From NCBI GenBank assembly GCA_051122655.1, contig CP182107.1:248001-312000 (forward strand): a stretch of 64,000 bases of DNA, in the 5' to 3' direction. The number at the start of each line of letters is the position of its first letter. Position 1 is the stretch's first letter. The position numbers and the translations under genes were made by a program. This document shows, one piece after another, positions 8,887 through 18,020 of the stretch. The notes under the pieces are model-generated. The model was not told the origin of the DNA. It saw only the letters and a list, made by a program, of their open reading frames with translations, and searched no databases. Origin of the DNA: Pasteurella sp030783905 (GTDB taxonomy: Bacteria; Pseudomonadota; Gammaproteobacteria; Enterobacterales; Pasteurellaceae).

Positions 8887-9007
8887 AGATTGGCTCCTGT
8901 TCACGTTATTTTAATGTTCCGTTGTTGTGTTTGAAGGTAAAACAAATAAAAATTGTCAAATACATTTTGTGAGACCAGCTTTGGCCACTATAAGTAAAAA
9001 AGGATGT

Positions 9008-10270
9008 TTAGCCCCTTGTGCTATAGTCACCTACACAAACCCATTTATAGGTTGTTAAGGCTTCCAATCCCATCGGGCCACGCGCATGCAGTTTTTGTGT
9101 ACTGACCGCCACTTCGGCACCGAGTCCAAATTGTCCCCCGTCTGTAAAACGTGTACTGGCATTAACATAAACTGCTGCTGAATCCACTTGGGTAACAAAT
9201 TGTTGAGCAAGCTGTTGTGAACCGGTGAGAATACCGTCTGAATGTTGGCTTCCATATTCACGAATATGGTTAATAGCCTGTTCCATATCGTCAACAATCA
9301 CCACGTTTAAATCATAAGAAAGCCATTCTTGGCGTAGCTGATGTGCTTGAACAGGTTCAACATCTGCTTGTACCGATTGTAAGATAGCAAGTGCGGTTGG
9401 ATCAGCATGAAATTTTACTTGTTTCGCCGACAAGTATTGTGCCAGTTTCGGCAAGAATTGTGCGGCAATACTATGTTGGACAAGGAGTGTTTCCAACGTA
9501 TTACAGGTACTTGGACGTTGTGTCTTCGCGTTTTCAATTAAAGGTAGCGCTTTATCAAGATCGGCACTTTGCTCCACAAATAAATGACACACGCCAATGC
9601 CACCAACAATCACAGGAATGGTCGAGTGCTGTTTACAAAGCTCATGTAAACTTGCGCCACCACGAGGGATAATCATATCCACATAACGATCCAATTTGAG
9701 TAATTCCATGACGAGATTACGATCGGGATCGGTAATAGCTTGCACCGCATATTGTGGTAATCCAGCTTGAACTAAGGCCTGTTGCACGACCTCGACTAAA
9801 ATTTTATTGGAATATTGTGTTTCTTTTCCACCGCGTAAGATGACGGCGTTGCCTGTTTTTAGGCATAAGCTTGCGACATCAATAGTGACATTTGGGCGAG
9901 CTTCGTAAATCGTCCCTATCACACCAAGAGGCACTCTAATGCGTTCAATTTTTAAACCGCTGTCTAACGTGCCACCATCAATGAGTTTGCCAACCGGGTC
10001 AGCTAAGGAAATGACATGGCGAACATCATTGGCCATGCCACTTAATCGTGATGGCGTCAGTAAAAGACGATCAATTATCGCATCAGATAAACCATTTTGT
10101 TTTGCCAGTGCGATGTCTTTTTGGTTTTCCGCTAAAATTTTCTCACTTTGGGCTTCGAGTTGCTGGGCAATCATGTCGAGAGCTTGATTTTTTTGTTGTT
10201 GTGAGAGTTGTGCGAGTACAAATGAGGCTTGTTTAGCCCGTTTGCCCATTTCTTGTAACGTTGTGGTCAT
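9008..10270 (-). CDS. proA: Gamma-glutamyl phosphate reductase
   Basis: Reduces gamma-glutamyl phosphate to glutamate semialdehyde with NADPH in proline synthesis. The 420-residue protein has GVIGTIYEARPNVT near residue 105, DMIIPRGGASLHELC near 205, and NAKTQRPSTCNTLETLL near 247, which carries the catalytic Cys. GQFGLGAEVAVSTQKLHARGPMGL closes the C-terminus. The ATG at 10270 (MTTTLQEMGK) has AGGAAG 7 bases upstream; the longer frame start at 10297 would overlap the upstream gene. It lies 14 bp after the TRIC-family gene, so co-transcription is likely. proB is not nearby. Confidence 0.96.
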   Translation of the reverse strand: MTTTLQEMGKRAKQASFVLAQLSQQQKNQALDMIAQQLEAQSEKILAENQKDIALAKQNGLSDAIIDRLLLTPSRLSGMANDVRHVISLADPVGKLIDGGTLDSGLKIERIRVPLGVIGTIYEARPNVTIDVASLCLKTGNAVILRGGKETQYSNKILVEVVQQALVQAGLPQYAVQAITDPDRNLVMELLKLDRYVDMIIPRGGASLHELCKQHSTIPVIVGGIGVCHLFVEQSADLDKALPLIENAKTQRPSTCNTLETLLVQHSIAAQFLPKLAQYLSAKQVKFHADPTALAILQSVQADVEPVQAHQLRQEWLSYDLNVVIVDDMEQAINHIREYGSQHSDGILTGSQQLAQQFVTQVDSAAVYVNASTRFTDGGQFGLGAEVAVSTQKLHARGPMGLEALTTYKWVCVGDYSTRG

Positions 10271-10284
10271 CGTTTGCTTCCTGA

Positions 10285-10965
10285 TTAGTTTTTCCATGTT
10301 ATTTTTTTCGGTAATTTGTCATCTTGCGTCTTTTTTGCCATGTCTTGCTCTTGGTAATCAAAGACCGGCAAGCCCCAACCAAAATAGATGGCTAAAAGTC
10401 GAGTAATAAAGCCACTGATCAGCGTGAGAATGATCACAAGATTTTGATCGATATTGAGTTGCTGTAAACCAATATAAATGGCGGTGGCGATCAAGGCAAT
10501 ACTCGCATACAACTCTTTTTGGAAAACCAGTGGAATACGGTTACACAGTAAATCACGTAACACGCCACCAAATGCGCCTGTAATGATGGCGGCAATGACC
10601 GCAATAGTAAATCCGTGTCCCATATCTAATGCCACTTGGGCACCAATAATGGAGAACACAATCAAACCAAGTGCATCTAAGACTAAAAATACAGTATGAA
10701 AATAATGCATAAAACGACGAATCAGTGGCACGATAAAGACCGTTAAGACAGCTGCACCGGCAACAATGAGAAAATAGTGAGGATTTTTTACCCAACCAAT
10801 AGGGTAGTGTCCGAGTAAGACATCTCTGACTGAGCCGCCGCCAATGGCGGTCATCGCAGCAATAATGATGACACCAAAAATATCCATTTTTTCTCGTCCT
10901 GCCGCCAGTGCGCCTGTAATCGCTTCTGCGGTAATACCGATAATGTAGAGTACGCTTAACAGCAT
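10285..10965 (-). CDS. TRIC/UPF0126-family inner-membrane protein (YicG-like)
   Basis: A 226-residue protein with about seven membrane segments. It shows the internal duplication of this family: GVIIIAAMTAIGGGSVRDVLLG near residue 30 and VIAAIITGAFGGVLRDLL near residue 118 are two copies of the same glycine-rich motif. Bacterial relatives are trimeric cation channels by structure, but the substrate of this one is not known. The C-terminus is basic and cytoplasmic-looking. It precedes proA with a 14-bp gap. An exact uptake sequence lies just upstream of the start at 10981-10989. Confidence 0.85.
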   Translation of the reverse strand: MLLSVLYIIGITAEAITGALAAGREKMDIFGVIIIAAMTAIGGGSVRDVLLGHYPIGWVKNPHYFLIVAGAAVLTVFIVPLIRRFMHYFHTVFLVLDALGLIVFSIIGAQVALDMGHGFTIAVIAAIITGAFGGVLRDLLCNRIPLVFQKELYASIALIATAIYIGLQQLNIDQNLVIILTLISGFITRLLAIYFGWGLPVFDYQEQDMAKKTQDDKLPKKITWKN

Positions 10966-11102
10966 AAATGTGATCTCAAAAAGTGCGGTTTAAAGTGCGC
11001 TTATTTTAGAAGGGAATCAGAGAAAAGAATAGGAAATTTTGACCGTACTTTCAAATTCTTGCATAATGAGCGAATTCATTTTATCTAAGGTAAATTCTTA
11101 CT

Positions 11103-11912
11103 ATGTCAGAAGAAAAAACATCTCCGATTTTGACCGCACTTTTATCCTGTTTCCCTGTTCTGTTATTACTCAGTATTGATCTTTTTACGCTATTTTTAAT
11201 GTCGCCACCAAAGGCGATTTCCCATCTCGCTTTTGCCGTGTTGATCGCCCAACTCTGTTGCGTGTTAGTCTTCAGCAAAGGACAAATTTGTCCTGGACAA
11301 CGCGGACGTTTAAGCCGAGTTAATCTTTATTTTGTTCTCTTTTGGGGTGTTTGGTTTTTATTAAGCCTCTTTTCAACCTACCATTTTATTTTGACTGATA
11401 TGTTGAGCCTGTGTGGGATTGCGGTGGCGATTGCCACTTGGCAACAACCGGAGGAAGCAAAATTACGTCGTTCGATGCTGTTGATAGCGAGCTTGATTGG
11501 TGCGGTAGGTTGCCTTTGCTATTTGTTCATGTTTGTGGTGATTCCACCACTTTACTGGGGGCAATATAATCTGTTCGCGCAAGTTTTGGTTGGGATTGTG
11601 TTGACTCACCTTGCTTTAGTCATTTCACGTAATCGTTTACAAGGTTTCATCCGCTTATTACCGCTATTGATGTTGATTGCTTTGTTACTTAATGCAGTCA
11701 GTGTGTTGGGATTATTGCTGTATTTTTCAAATACAGCATATTTTGTTAATCCATTGGCGTGGGTACTGTATTTTGCCTTGCACTTAGTGATGACAACGAT
11801 TATCGGGCTTCATATCTTTAAAAAGTGGTCATTTGCCTATACCACACTGCTCATTTTATTATTGCTGTCAGCATCATTGCCACTATGGGCGGGCTTTGCT
11901 TTTATTCTGTAA
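11103..11912 (+). CDS. Uncharacterised multi-pass membrane protein
   Basis: A 269-residue, strongly hydrophobic protein with about eight predicted membrane segments and short loops; I do not recognise a family with certainty. The N-terminus (MSEEKTSPILTALLSCFPVLLLL) runs straight into the first segment. Basic loop residues such as GQRGRLSR near 64 and RNRLQGF near 177 suggest orientation but no active site is evident. The start at 11103 lacks a strong ribosome-binding site. An uptake sequence lies inside the first codons at 11133-11141. It is divergent from the TRIC-family gene. Confidence 0.65.
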   Translation: MSEEKTSPILTALLSCFPVLLLLSIDLFTLFLMSPPKAISHLAFAVLIAQLCCVLVFSKGQICPGQRGRLSRVNLYFVLFWGVWFLLSLFSTYHFILTDMLSLCGIAVAIATWQQPEEAKLRRSMLLIASLIGAVGCLCYLFMFVVIPPLYWGQYNLFAQVLVGIVLTHLALVISRNRLQGFIRLLPLLMLIALLLNAVSVLGLLLYFSNTAYFVNPLAWVLYFALHLVMTTIIGLHIFKKWSFAYTTLLILLLLSASLPLWAGFAFIL

Positions 11913-12184
11913 TTCGATGAGATAAGCACGATAAAAAAATGGGCGCACTCAGGATGTCCCTAAAAGTACGGTAATTGAGGCAAGTGCCATGGATAGCACG
12001 TGAATTAAATGGTTGAGCCATTTGCTCTCGAATAGCGAGACACTCAGCACAACAAGGGGGGGACATACTGCTTGCCACACTCGCAACAAGCGACATTGGT
12101 TATACCGGCCCTTATCTTATTAAGAAAATACCAACGTGGTGACGGGTATAAAATCAAACGAAAAAGTAAGCAACGCCCTATTAC
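11902..12184 (-). pseudogene. Cysteine-rich ORF remnant broken at a G7/C7 tract
   Basis: On the minus strand, 12184 to about 12062 reads without stops and ends in NVACCECGKQYV; the frame then changes at a run of seven C (plus-strand G7, 12056-12062) and continues as PPCCAECLAIREQMAQPF to a stop at 11902. Deleting one base of the run would join the halves into one Cys-rich, zinc-finger-like peptide with CCxC and CCxxC. No good start codon is seen, so this is a remnant or a phase-variable ORF. The remaining 12185-12396 shows only a five-codon reading frame after GAGGAAAA at 12327 and no gene. Confidence 0.4.
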
Positions 12185-12396
12185 TCACTAGGTATAGTGA
12201 CATATTCTATGAGGGAATCGCAATTTGAGCCGTGGCAAATACGGATAGTTGAGAAAGTGATCTCAGACATGCTCGGAGAAAAGTAAAGTAGAGGTGATTA
12301 TTTATATTAGGTAAGAGGAAAATGACATGAAAAACAAAAAGTAAGTAAGATGTTGTGTTATTTATTAAAATAGTATTTTATACAAAATGTTTTTTC

Positions 12397-12888
12397 TTAT
12401 CTTGATACAATGATTTTACTGCCATCATCAAAAATAATTTCTCTTGCAATAATAATCACTTTGATCGGGCTTTTAGGATTTAACACTAACGGTCTATTAT
12501 TTTTAGGAATATTCTTCACTGGCACGGTTTCGGCAATAGTTTGTTCGCCATGGGGAATGAGTGGCGACTCAAACGTAATCGGCAAGTCATGGGTATAGAG
12601 CGAGTTTGAGTCTAAAATATACACACTATTCCAAAGGATCGTTTTGATGGCTTTGTTACTCAAATTTTGAATATGGTAAGTCATTGCCGCGAGATCATTG
12701 TTATTTGCGTCTTGTGTAATATAACGTTCTGCGGGTATAATTTTTACCGTATTATTAAATAGCTTGAGTGATTGTGTTTCTTCTTGGTGTTTAATGATCG
12801 TTAAAGGAGAGACATTTTGATCACAACTCCACAGCAAGAGTGGGGGCAACATCAGTCCTCCTACCATCAGTATTTTTTTTAAATACAT
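12397..12888 (-). CDS. Uncharacterised lipoprotein
   Basis: A 163-residue protein starting MYLKKILMVGGLMLPPLLLWSC. The hydrophobic stretch followed by LWSC is a lipobox, so the Cys at 22 should be lipidated and the protein anchored to a membrane. The rest is soluble and mixed, with DLPITFESPLIPHGEQTIAETVPV suggesting a beta-rich domain; I do not recognise the family. The ATG at 12888 is preferred over upstream in-frame codons because it has AGGAAA upstream and yields a proper signal peptide. It follows fbp's terminator region on the opposite side; no operon partner is clear. Confidence 0.65.
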   Translation of the reverse strand: MYLKKILMVGGLMLPPLLLWSCDQNVSPLTIIKHQEETQSLKLFNNTVKIIPAERYITQDANNNDLAAMTYHIQNLSNKAIKTILWNSVYILDSNSLYTHDLPITFESPLIPHGEQTIAETVPVKNIPKNNRPLVLNPKSPIKVIIIAREIIFDDGSKIIVSR

Positions 12889-12968
12889 AATTAACTTTCC
12901 TAAATAAAGTAAAAAATAAAATAAAAATAAATCAGCTCTGTTCTGATTTGGCGATATAATAGGCAATG

Positions 12969-12998
12969 GAAAAAAGCCCGTCAAATGAATTGAGGGCT
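12969..12998 (-). terminator. Intrinsic terminator after fbp
   Basis: On the minus strand GCCCTCAA and TTGA(C)GGGC form a stem around TTCAT with one bulge, followed by TTTTTT. It lies 25 bp past the fbp stop. Confidence 0.7.
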
Positions 12999-13022
12999 CT
13001 TTTAATTTCTTTACATTCAGTA

Positions 13023-14024
13023 TTAGCCAAATGTTTTCATGAACTCTTGTGCTTTTTCCACCATCTCTTGAGAGCCAATAAAAAGTGGCACACGTTGATG
13101 TAATTCCGTTGGTTGAATATCTAAAATACGTCGATAGCCATCACTCGCCATACCACCAGCTTGTTCCGCTAAAAATGCCATAGGATTGCCTTCGTATAAT
13201 AAGCGAAGTTTCCCGTTTGGATAGTTTGTTGCACTTGGATAAATATAGATGCCGCCTTTCAACATATTACGATGAAAATCAGACACTAATGAGCCAATAT
13301 AACGAGAGGTATAAGGTCGCTGTGTGGTTTTATCTTCTTCTTGGCAATATTTAATATATTTTTTAACGCCTTGCGGGAATTTTAAATATTGACCTTCATT
13401 AATAGAGTAGATTTTTCCATTCGATGGAATTTGAATATTCTCATGAGATAAACAGAACACCCCTAATGAGGGATCATAAGTGAAGCCATTAACCCCATTT
13501 CCCGTGGTATACACTAGCATAGTGGACGAACCATAAACAATATAGCCAGCCGCAACTTGTCGATTACCTGGTTGCATAAAATCGGCTAAAGTGACAGGCG
13601 TGCCGATAGGTGAAACGCGACGATAAATAGAGAAGATCGTTCCTACCGCCACATTAACATCAATATTAGACGAACCATCGAGCGGATCAGTTAAAATCAC
13701 ATATTTAGCATTACGGCTACGTTCTGTATCGAAGGCAACAAAATTTTCTTCTTCTTCGGAGGCAAAACCTGCGACTTCTTCACGGCTTATTAATGCTTGT
13801 TTCATGGTGTTATGTGCGAATAAATCCAATTTCATTTGGGTTTCGCCTTGCACATTTTCTGCTCCTGAGGTACCAATAATGTTATTGGTTAATCCTGCTT
13901 TATTGATATCACGATGAATAACTTTTGCGACTAATCGAATGGAGGATAAAATTCCACTGAGTTCTCCTTTCGCATTTGGATATTCTGCTTGTTTTTCAAC
14001 AATAAATTGCCCCAACGTTTTCAT
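13023..14024 (-). CDS. fbp: Fructose-1,6-bisphosphatase class 1
   Basis: Hydrolyses fructose-1,6-bisphosphate in gluconeogenesis. The 333-residue sequence is close to E. coli Fbp (332): ASEEEENFVAFD near residue 88 and LTDPLDGSSNIDVNV near 110 hold the metal ligands, and NEGQYLKFPQGVKKYIKYCQ near 203 and RYIGSLVSDFHRN near 233 bind substrate. The ATG at 14024 (MKTLGQFIVEKQ) has AAGGAA 6 bases upstream and matches the family start; an upstream ATG at 14057 would add eleven unconserved residues. Divergent from mpl. Confidence 0.97.
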   Translation of the reverse strand: MKTLGQFIVEKQAEYPNAKGELSGILSSIRLVAKVIHRDINKAGLTNNIIGTSGAENVQGETQMKLDLFAHNTMKQALISREEVAGFASEEEENFVAFDTERSRNAKYVILTDPLDGSSNIDVNVAVGTIFSIYRRVSPIGTPVTLADFMQPGNRQVAAGYIVYGSSTMLVYTTGNGVNGFTYDPSLGVFCLSHENIQIPSNGKIYSINEGQYLKFPQGVKKYIKYCQEEDKTTQRPYTSRYIGSLVSDFHRNMLKGGIYIYPSATNYPNGKLRLLYEGNPMAFLAEQAGGMASDGYRRILDIQPTELHQRVPLFIGSQEMVEKAQEFMKTFG

Positions 14025-14168
14025 ATGTTGTTCCTTGTTATTAATAAATTTACTCATTTGATGAGTTGATTTATTATAGCAACCTTAGGTTTCTCATAGA
14101 AAAGTCGAATGTTAACAATGTGATCTTCGACACACTTTTTATGGCAATAAACGAATAGAGATAAAAAA

Positions 14169-15542
14169 ATGACAGTAAAGCATATCCACATCTTAGGTAT
14201 TTGTGGCACTTTTATGGGCGGTGTCGCCATGATTGCGAAACAACTTGGTTATAAAGTTACCGGCTCTGACACCCATGTTTATCCACCAATGAGCACATTT
14301 TTGATGGAAAATGGGATTGAGATTATTCCGCATTTTGCGCCGACACAATTACAGCCCGCGCCTGATATGGTGATCATTGGTAATGCAATGAAACGTGGAA
14401 ATCCTTGCGTGGAATATGTATTAGAACATCGCTTACCTTATATGTCGGGGCCACAGTGGCTACACGATCATTTATTGCGTGATCGTTGGGTATTGGCGGT
14501 ATCTGGAACCCATGGGAAAACCACAACCACGGGTATGTTGAGCTGGATTTTAGATAAGTGCGGTCGTCAGCCGGGTTTTTTGATTGGGGGGATCTCTGGT
14601 AACTTCGGCACCTCCGCTCGACTCGGGGAAAGTGACTATTTTGTGATTGAAGCCGATGAATATGACACTGCATTTTTTGATAAGCGTTCTAAGTTTGTTC
14701 ATTACAATCCAAAAACACTGATTATTAATAATATCGGGTTTGATCATGCAGATATTTTTGATGATTTAAAGGCGATTCAGCGCCAATTCCATCATATGAT
14801 CCGTACGATGCCAGCCAGTGGGCGTATTCTGTCTGTTGCTAATGAAGCGAGTGTCAAAGCAACCTTAGAGATGGGCTGTTGGTCAGAACAACAGTTTTTA
14901 GGGCAGGACCAAGATTGGTACGCGGAACGTATCACAAATGATTGCACTCAATTTAGCGTTTTCCACCAAGGTGAGAAAGTAGCAGAGGTCCATTGGCATG
15001 TCGTAGGGCAACATAATATGCACAATGCCTTAATGGCGATTGCTGCAGCACATCATACGGGGATTTCGATTCCTGATGCTTGTCAAGCCCTTGCTACCTT
15101 TATTAGTCCCAAACGTCGTTTAGAAGTGAAAGGCCAAGTGAATGGCGTGACGGTTTATGATGATTTTGCCCATCACCCGACAGAAATTTTGGCCACATTG
15201 ACCGCACTTCGTGACAAAGTCGGTGGTGGTGTCCGTATTTTAGCGGTATTAGAACCGCGTTCAAATACCATGAAAATGGGGATACATAAAGAGGAAATCG
15301 CGCCCGCTTTAGGCAGAGCGGATAATGTCTTTTTATTTCAGCCTGAAAATATTGGCTGGGATGTGGTGGATATTGTGAGTCAGTGTGTGCAACCAGCGGT
15401 TTGGAATATGAATTTAGATAAGTTAGTGGACATAATTGTGGCAGAAGCCAAACCGACCGATCATATTTTAGTGATGTCAAATGGTAGCTTTGGTGGTATT
15501 CACCAAAAACTGCTAGATAAGTTGGCGTTAAAAGCAGAATAA
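14169..15542 (+). CDS. mpl: UDP-MurNAc:L-Ala-gamma-D-Glu-mDAP ligase (murein recycling)
   Basis: A 457-residue Mur-ligase-family enzyme that attaches the recycled tripeptide L-Ala-gamma-D-Glu-meso-DAP to UDP-MurNAc in the cytoplasm. HILGICGTFMGGVAMIAK at the N-terminus binds the UDP moiety; SGTHGKTTTTGML near residue 117 is the ATP P-loop; NNIGFDHADIFDD near 191 and DDFAHHPTE near 331 are conserved Mur-ligase motifs. GTFMGG distinguishes Mpl from MurC. Length equals E. coli Mpl. It is followed by a strong terminator and carries two uptake sequences (14556, 15201). Confidence 0.96.
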   Translation: MTVKHIHILGICGTFMGGVAMIAKQLGYKVTGSDTHVYPPMSTFLMENGIEIIPHFAPTQLQPAPDMVIIGNAMKRGNPCVEYVLEHRLPYMSGPQWLHDHLLRDRWVLAVSGTHGKTTTTGMLSWILDKCGRQPGFLIGGISGNFGTSARLGESDYFVIEADEYDTAFFDKRSKFVHYNPKTLIINNIGFDHADIFDDLKAIQRQFHHMIRTMPASGRILSVANEASVKATLEMGCWSEQQFLGQDQDWYAERITNDCTQFSVFHQGEKVAEVHWHVVGQHNMHNALMAIAAAHHTGISIPDACQALATFISPKRRLEVKGQVNGVTVYDDFAHHPTEILATLTALRDKVGGGVRILAVLEPRSNTMKMGIHKEEIAPALGRADNVFLFQPENIGWDVVDIVSQCVQPAVWNMNLDKLVDIIVAEAKPTDHILVMSNGSFGGIHQKLLDKLALKAE

Positions 15543-15567
15543 GTGACGTATTCACAGCAACATATAT

Positions 15568-15600
15568 AAAGGCAAACCTCAAGTTTGCCTTTCTTGTTTT
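15568..15600 (+). terminator. Intrinsic terminator after mpl
   Basis: AAAGGCAAAC (15568-15577) pairs perfectly with GTTTGCCTTT (15583-15592) around CTCAA, followed by CTTGTTTT. It lies 26 bp past the mpl stop. Confidence 0.88.
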
Positions 15601-15670
15601 GGCGGCGTGTGAGCAGAGACGTTTGCTCTTGTTATATATGATGTTCTTGCTAAAAAACAAGGTATAAAAA

Positions 15671-15702
15671 AACCGTTAGGGTTGAGCTAACGGTTTTTTT
15701 TT
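15671..15702 (-). terminator. Terminator after tRNA-fMet
   Basis: AACCGTTAG (15671-15679) and CTAACGGTT (15687-15695) form a stem with T-runs on both sides, so it can act in either direction. On the minus strand it directly follows the tRNA 3' end. Confidence 0.85.
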
Positions 15703-15707
15703 GAATC

Positions 15708-15784
<77 letters not shown>

Positions 15785-16019
15785 TCTGTGGAGGTGCAAT
15801 ATACGCGCTTAAAAAATTATTGCAACAAAAAAATGAAATAAAAAGTGTTGTTTGTTATAAAAATAAACGATGTGCGTGTTTTTTATTCTTATTTGTGTTT
15901 TATTGTTTTCATCAACTATCATCAGGTATCAATAAAAAGCACCTTGTCAGACTGTATTTTTAGCTGGTTTTCTGATAGCGTATGCAACCTTAATGAGTCA
16001 TTATTATTTAGGAAAGAAA

Positions 16020-17117
16020 ATGCTATTTCAGACAAAAAATGTAGTCAAACTGACCGCACTTTTCTCGGCAGTGTTGCTCGTCGCGTGTAGTTCACAGCCG
16101 AAAGTAAGCGCTGGACAAAATCAAGTGGATCCTCAAAAATTTGGTGCGAAGTATACGGGACGTGAATATCAACAAGCCGTTTTTACCCCGGTCATGAAAG
16201 TGGAAAATCAAAGTGCGGTGATTAATCAAGGTGATTTTCTGACCCAGTTATCTCATGTGCGTAGCTATTCCAATAAGCTGGCTGATCAATTTGACCACAG
16301 TTATGTCAAAGTCACCAATTGGGTACTGGCTGGTGGCAATATGGATAAATTGTCACAGTTTGGTATTCAACCACAATTGATGAAAGGGTTTGATGGTTAT
16401 CAAAATGTCTTAATGACAGGCTATTATTCTCCAGTGATTCATGCCCGCCGTAGTCAACAAGGTAAATATAATCAACCGATTTACGCTTTACCTAAACAAA
16501 AGCGTCTCACCCGTGCTCAAGTTTATGCAGGTGCATTAGCTCGCAAAGGGTTAGAGCTTGCTTACAGTGACTCAATGTTAGATAACTTCTTATTAGGCGT
16601 ACAAGGTAGTGGCTATGTGGATTTTGGTGATGGTAAGTTAAATTATTTTGCTTATGCAGGGCAAAATGGGTTCCCTTATACCAGTGTTGGTCGTTTATTA
16701 GTGGAACAGGGAGAAATCGCCAAAGAGAAAATGTCGATTCAAGCGATTCGTGATTGGGCGAACGCCAATCCTTCCCGCTTACAAGCACTCTTAGAACGGA
16801 ATGAATCTTATGTGTATTTTAAAAATGATCCTTATGGCAAAGTGAAAGGTGCAGCAGGCGTGCCTTTAGTACCGATGGCATCACTTGCTGCCGATCGTAG
16901 TGTTGTTCCGTTAGGTAGTTTACTGTTGGTTGAAGTCCCTCAAATGGATAAACACGGCAATTGGACTGGTGAGCATAAACTACATTTAATGGTAGCGCTT
17001 GATGTGGGCGGCGCCGTGAAAGGACATCATTTTGATTTGTACCGTGGTATTGGTGATGAGGCGGGACATATTGCAGGTTTATCAAAACATTATGGCCGTG
17101 TGTGGGTATTGCAATAA
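16020..17117 (+). CDS. mltA: Membrane-bound lytic murein transglycosylase A
   Basis: An outer-membrane lipoprotein that cleaves peptidoglycan glycan strands to 1,6-anhydromuropeptides. Starting at the ATG at 16020 the protein is 365 residues; LFSAVLLVAC is the signal and lipobox. The MltA domain with GFDGYQNVLMTGYYSPVIHARR near residue 120 is followed by the 3D domain, where LMVALDVGGAVKG and HFDLYRGIGDEAG near 320-345 hold the catalytic Asp. A longer frame starts at 15993, but AGGAAAG sits just before 16020 and only this start gives a clean signal peptide. Its stop overlaps the tcdA start by one base. Confidence 0.93.
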   Translation: MLFQTKNVVKLTALFSAVLLVACSSQPKVSAGQNQVDPQKFGAKYTGREYQQAVFTPVMKVENQSAVINQGDFLTQLSHVRSYSNKLADQFDHSYVKVTNWVLAGGNMDKLSQFGIQPQLMKGFDGYQNVLMTGYYSPVIHARRSQQGKYNQPIYALPKQKRLTRAQVYAGALARKGLELAYSDSMLDNFLLGVQGSGYVDFGDGKLNYFAYAGQNGFPYTSVGRLLVEQGEIAKEKMSIQAIRDWANANPSRLQALLERNESYVYFKNDPYGKVKGAAGVPLVPMASLAADRSVVPLGSLLLVEVPQMDKHGNWTGEHKLHLMVALDVGGAVKGHHFDLYRGIGDEAGHIAGLSKHYGRVWVLQ

Positions 17118-17878
17118 TGGACAGAGTGGATAATTATGAACAACGATTTGGCGGCATTGCACGTTTATATAGCACAGCAGGGCTTGCACGTTTAAGGCAA
17201 TCTCATGTGTGTGTCATTGGTATTGGTGGGGTAGGCTCTTGGTGCGTAGAAGCATTAGCCCGTTCAGGTATTGGCAAGCTTACTTTAATTGATATGGATG
17301 ATATTTGTGTGACCAATATTAACCGTCAAATTCATGCCCTCTCTGGCAATATCGGTCAATTAAAAACAGAGGCAATGAAAGCGCGTGTGGCGTTGATTAA
17401 TCCTGAATGTAAAGTTGAGATTATTGATGATTTTATTTCTACTGAAAATTTAGCGGACTATTTGTCAAAAGGCTATGACTATGTGATTGATGCGATTGAC
17501 AGTGTAAAAACAAAAGCGGCACTGATTGCGTATTGCAAACGTCATAAAATTCGCATGATTACTGTCGGGGGTGCGGGGGGACAAACGGATCCAACACAAA
17601 TTCAAATTGCTGATGTAAGTAAGACGATTCAAGATCCACTGATGGCAAAAGTACGCTCATTGTTACGCAAGGACTACCATTTTAGTCAGAATCCAAAACG
17701 AAAGTTTGGTGTAGACTGTGTATTTTCCTCACAACCTTTAATTTTTCCTAAAATGGATGGCCGTTGTGAAGTGTCTGCAACGATGAATTGTGCCAATGGT
17801 TTTGGTGCCGCCACCATGATTACCGCAACCTTTGGATTTTTTGCTGTTTCTCGTGTGATTGATAAGCTGTTAGGTTAA
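17117..17878 (+). CDS. tcdA: tRNA threonylcarbamoyladenosine dehydratase
   Basis: A 253-residue E1-like enzyme that uses ATP to cyclise t6A at position 37 of ANN-decoding tRNAs. VCVIGIGGVGSWCVEALARSG near residue 28 is the nucleotide-binding Rossmann motif, DMDDICVTNINRQ near 58 is the E1-type ATP-binding loop, and DAIDSVKTKAALI near 125 matches the family. Length is slightly below E. coli TcdA (268). The ATG at 17117 overlaps the mltA stop codon (TAATG), so the two are translationally coupled; an earlier in-frame ATG at 17102 lies inside mltA. Confidence 0.94.
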   Translation: MDRVDNYEQRFGGIARLYSTAGLARLRQSHVCVIGIGGVGSWCVEALARSGIGKLTLIDMDDICVTNINRQIHALSGNIGQLKTEAMKARVALINPECKVEIIDDFISTENLADYLSKGYDYVIDAIDSVKTKAALIAYCKRHKIRMITVGGAGGQTDPTQIQIADVSKTIQDPLMAKVRSLLRKDYHFSQNPKRKFGVDCVFSSQPLIFPKMDGRCEVSATMNCANGFGAATMITATFGFFAVSRVIDKLLG

Positions 17879-17892
17879 AAGTGGCAAACAAG

Positions 17893-17918
17893 AGGTGAAC
17901 GATGTTTCACCTTTTTTA
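17893..17918 (+). terminator. Intrinsic terminator after mltA-tcdA
   Basis: AGGTGAA (17893-17899) pairs with TTCACCT (17906-17912) and is followed by TTTTT, 15 bp past the tcdA stop. Confidence 0.75.
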
Positions 17919-18020
17919 GATAAACTTATTTTTTAGCTAAAAAAAAGATGGCAATTATGAGGAAAAAAGAGTAGGCTAATTCGAAATTTTGTTGTCAATC
18001 TTACAATAGAAGGAAGAAAA

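Noticed and set aside
8890..9007. Lysine riboswitch upstream of lysC
   Set aside because: Only about 120 bp separates lysC and proA, and the conserved lysine-riboswitch core was not seen.
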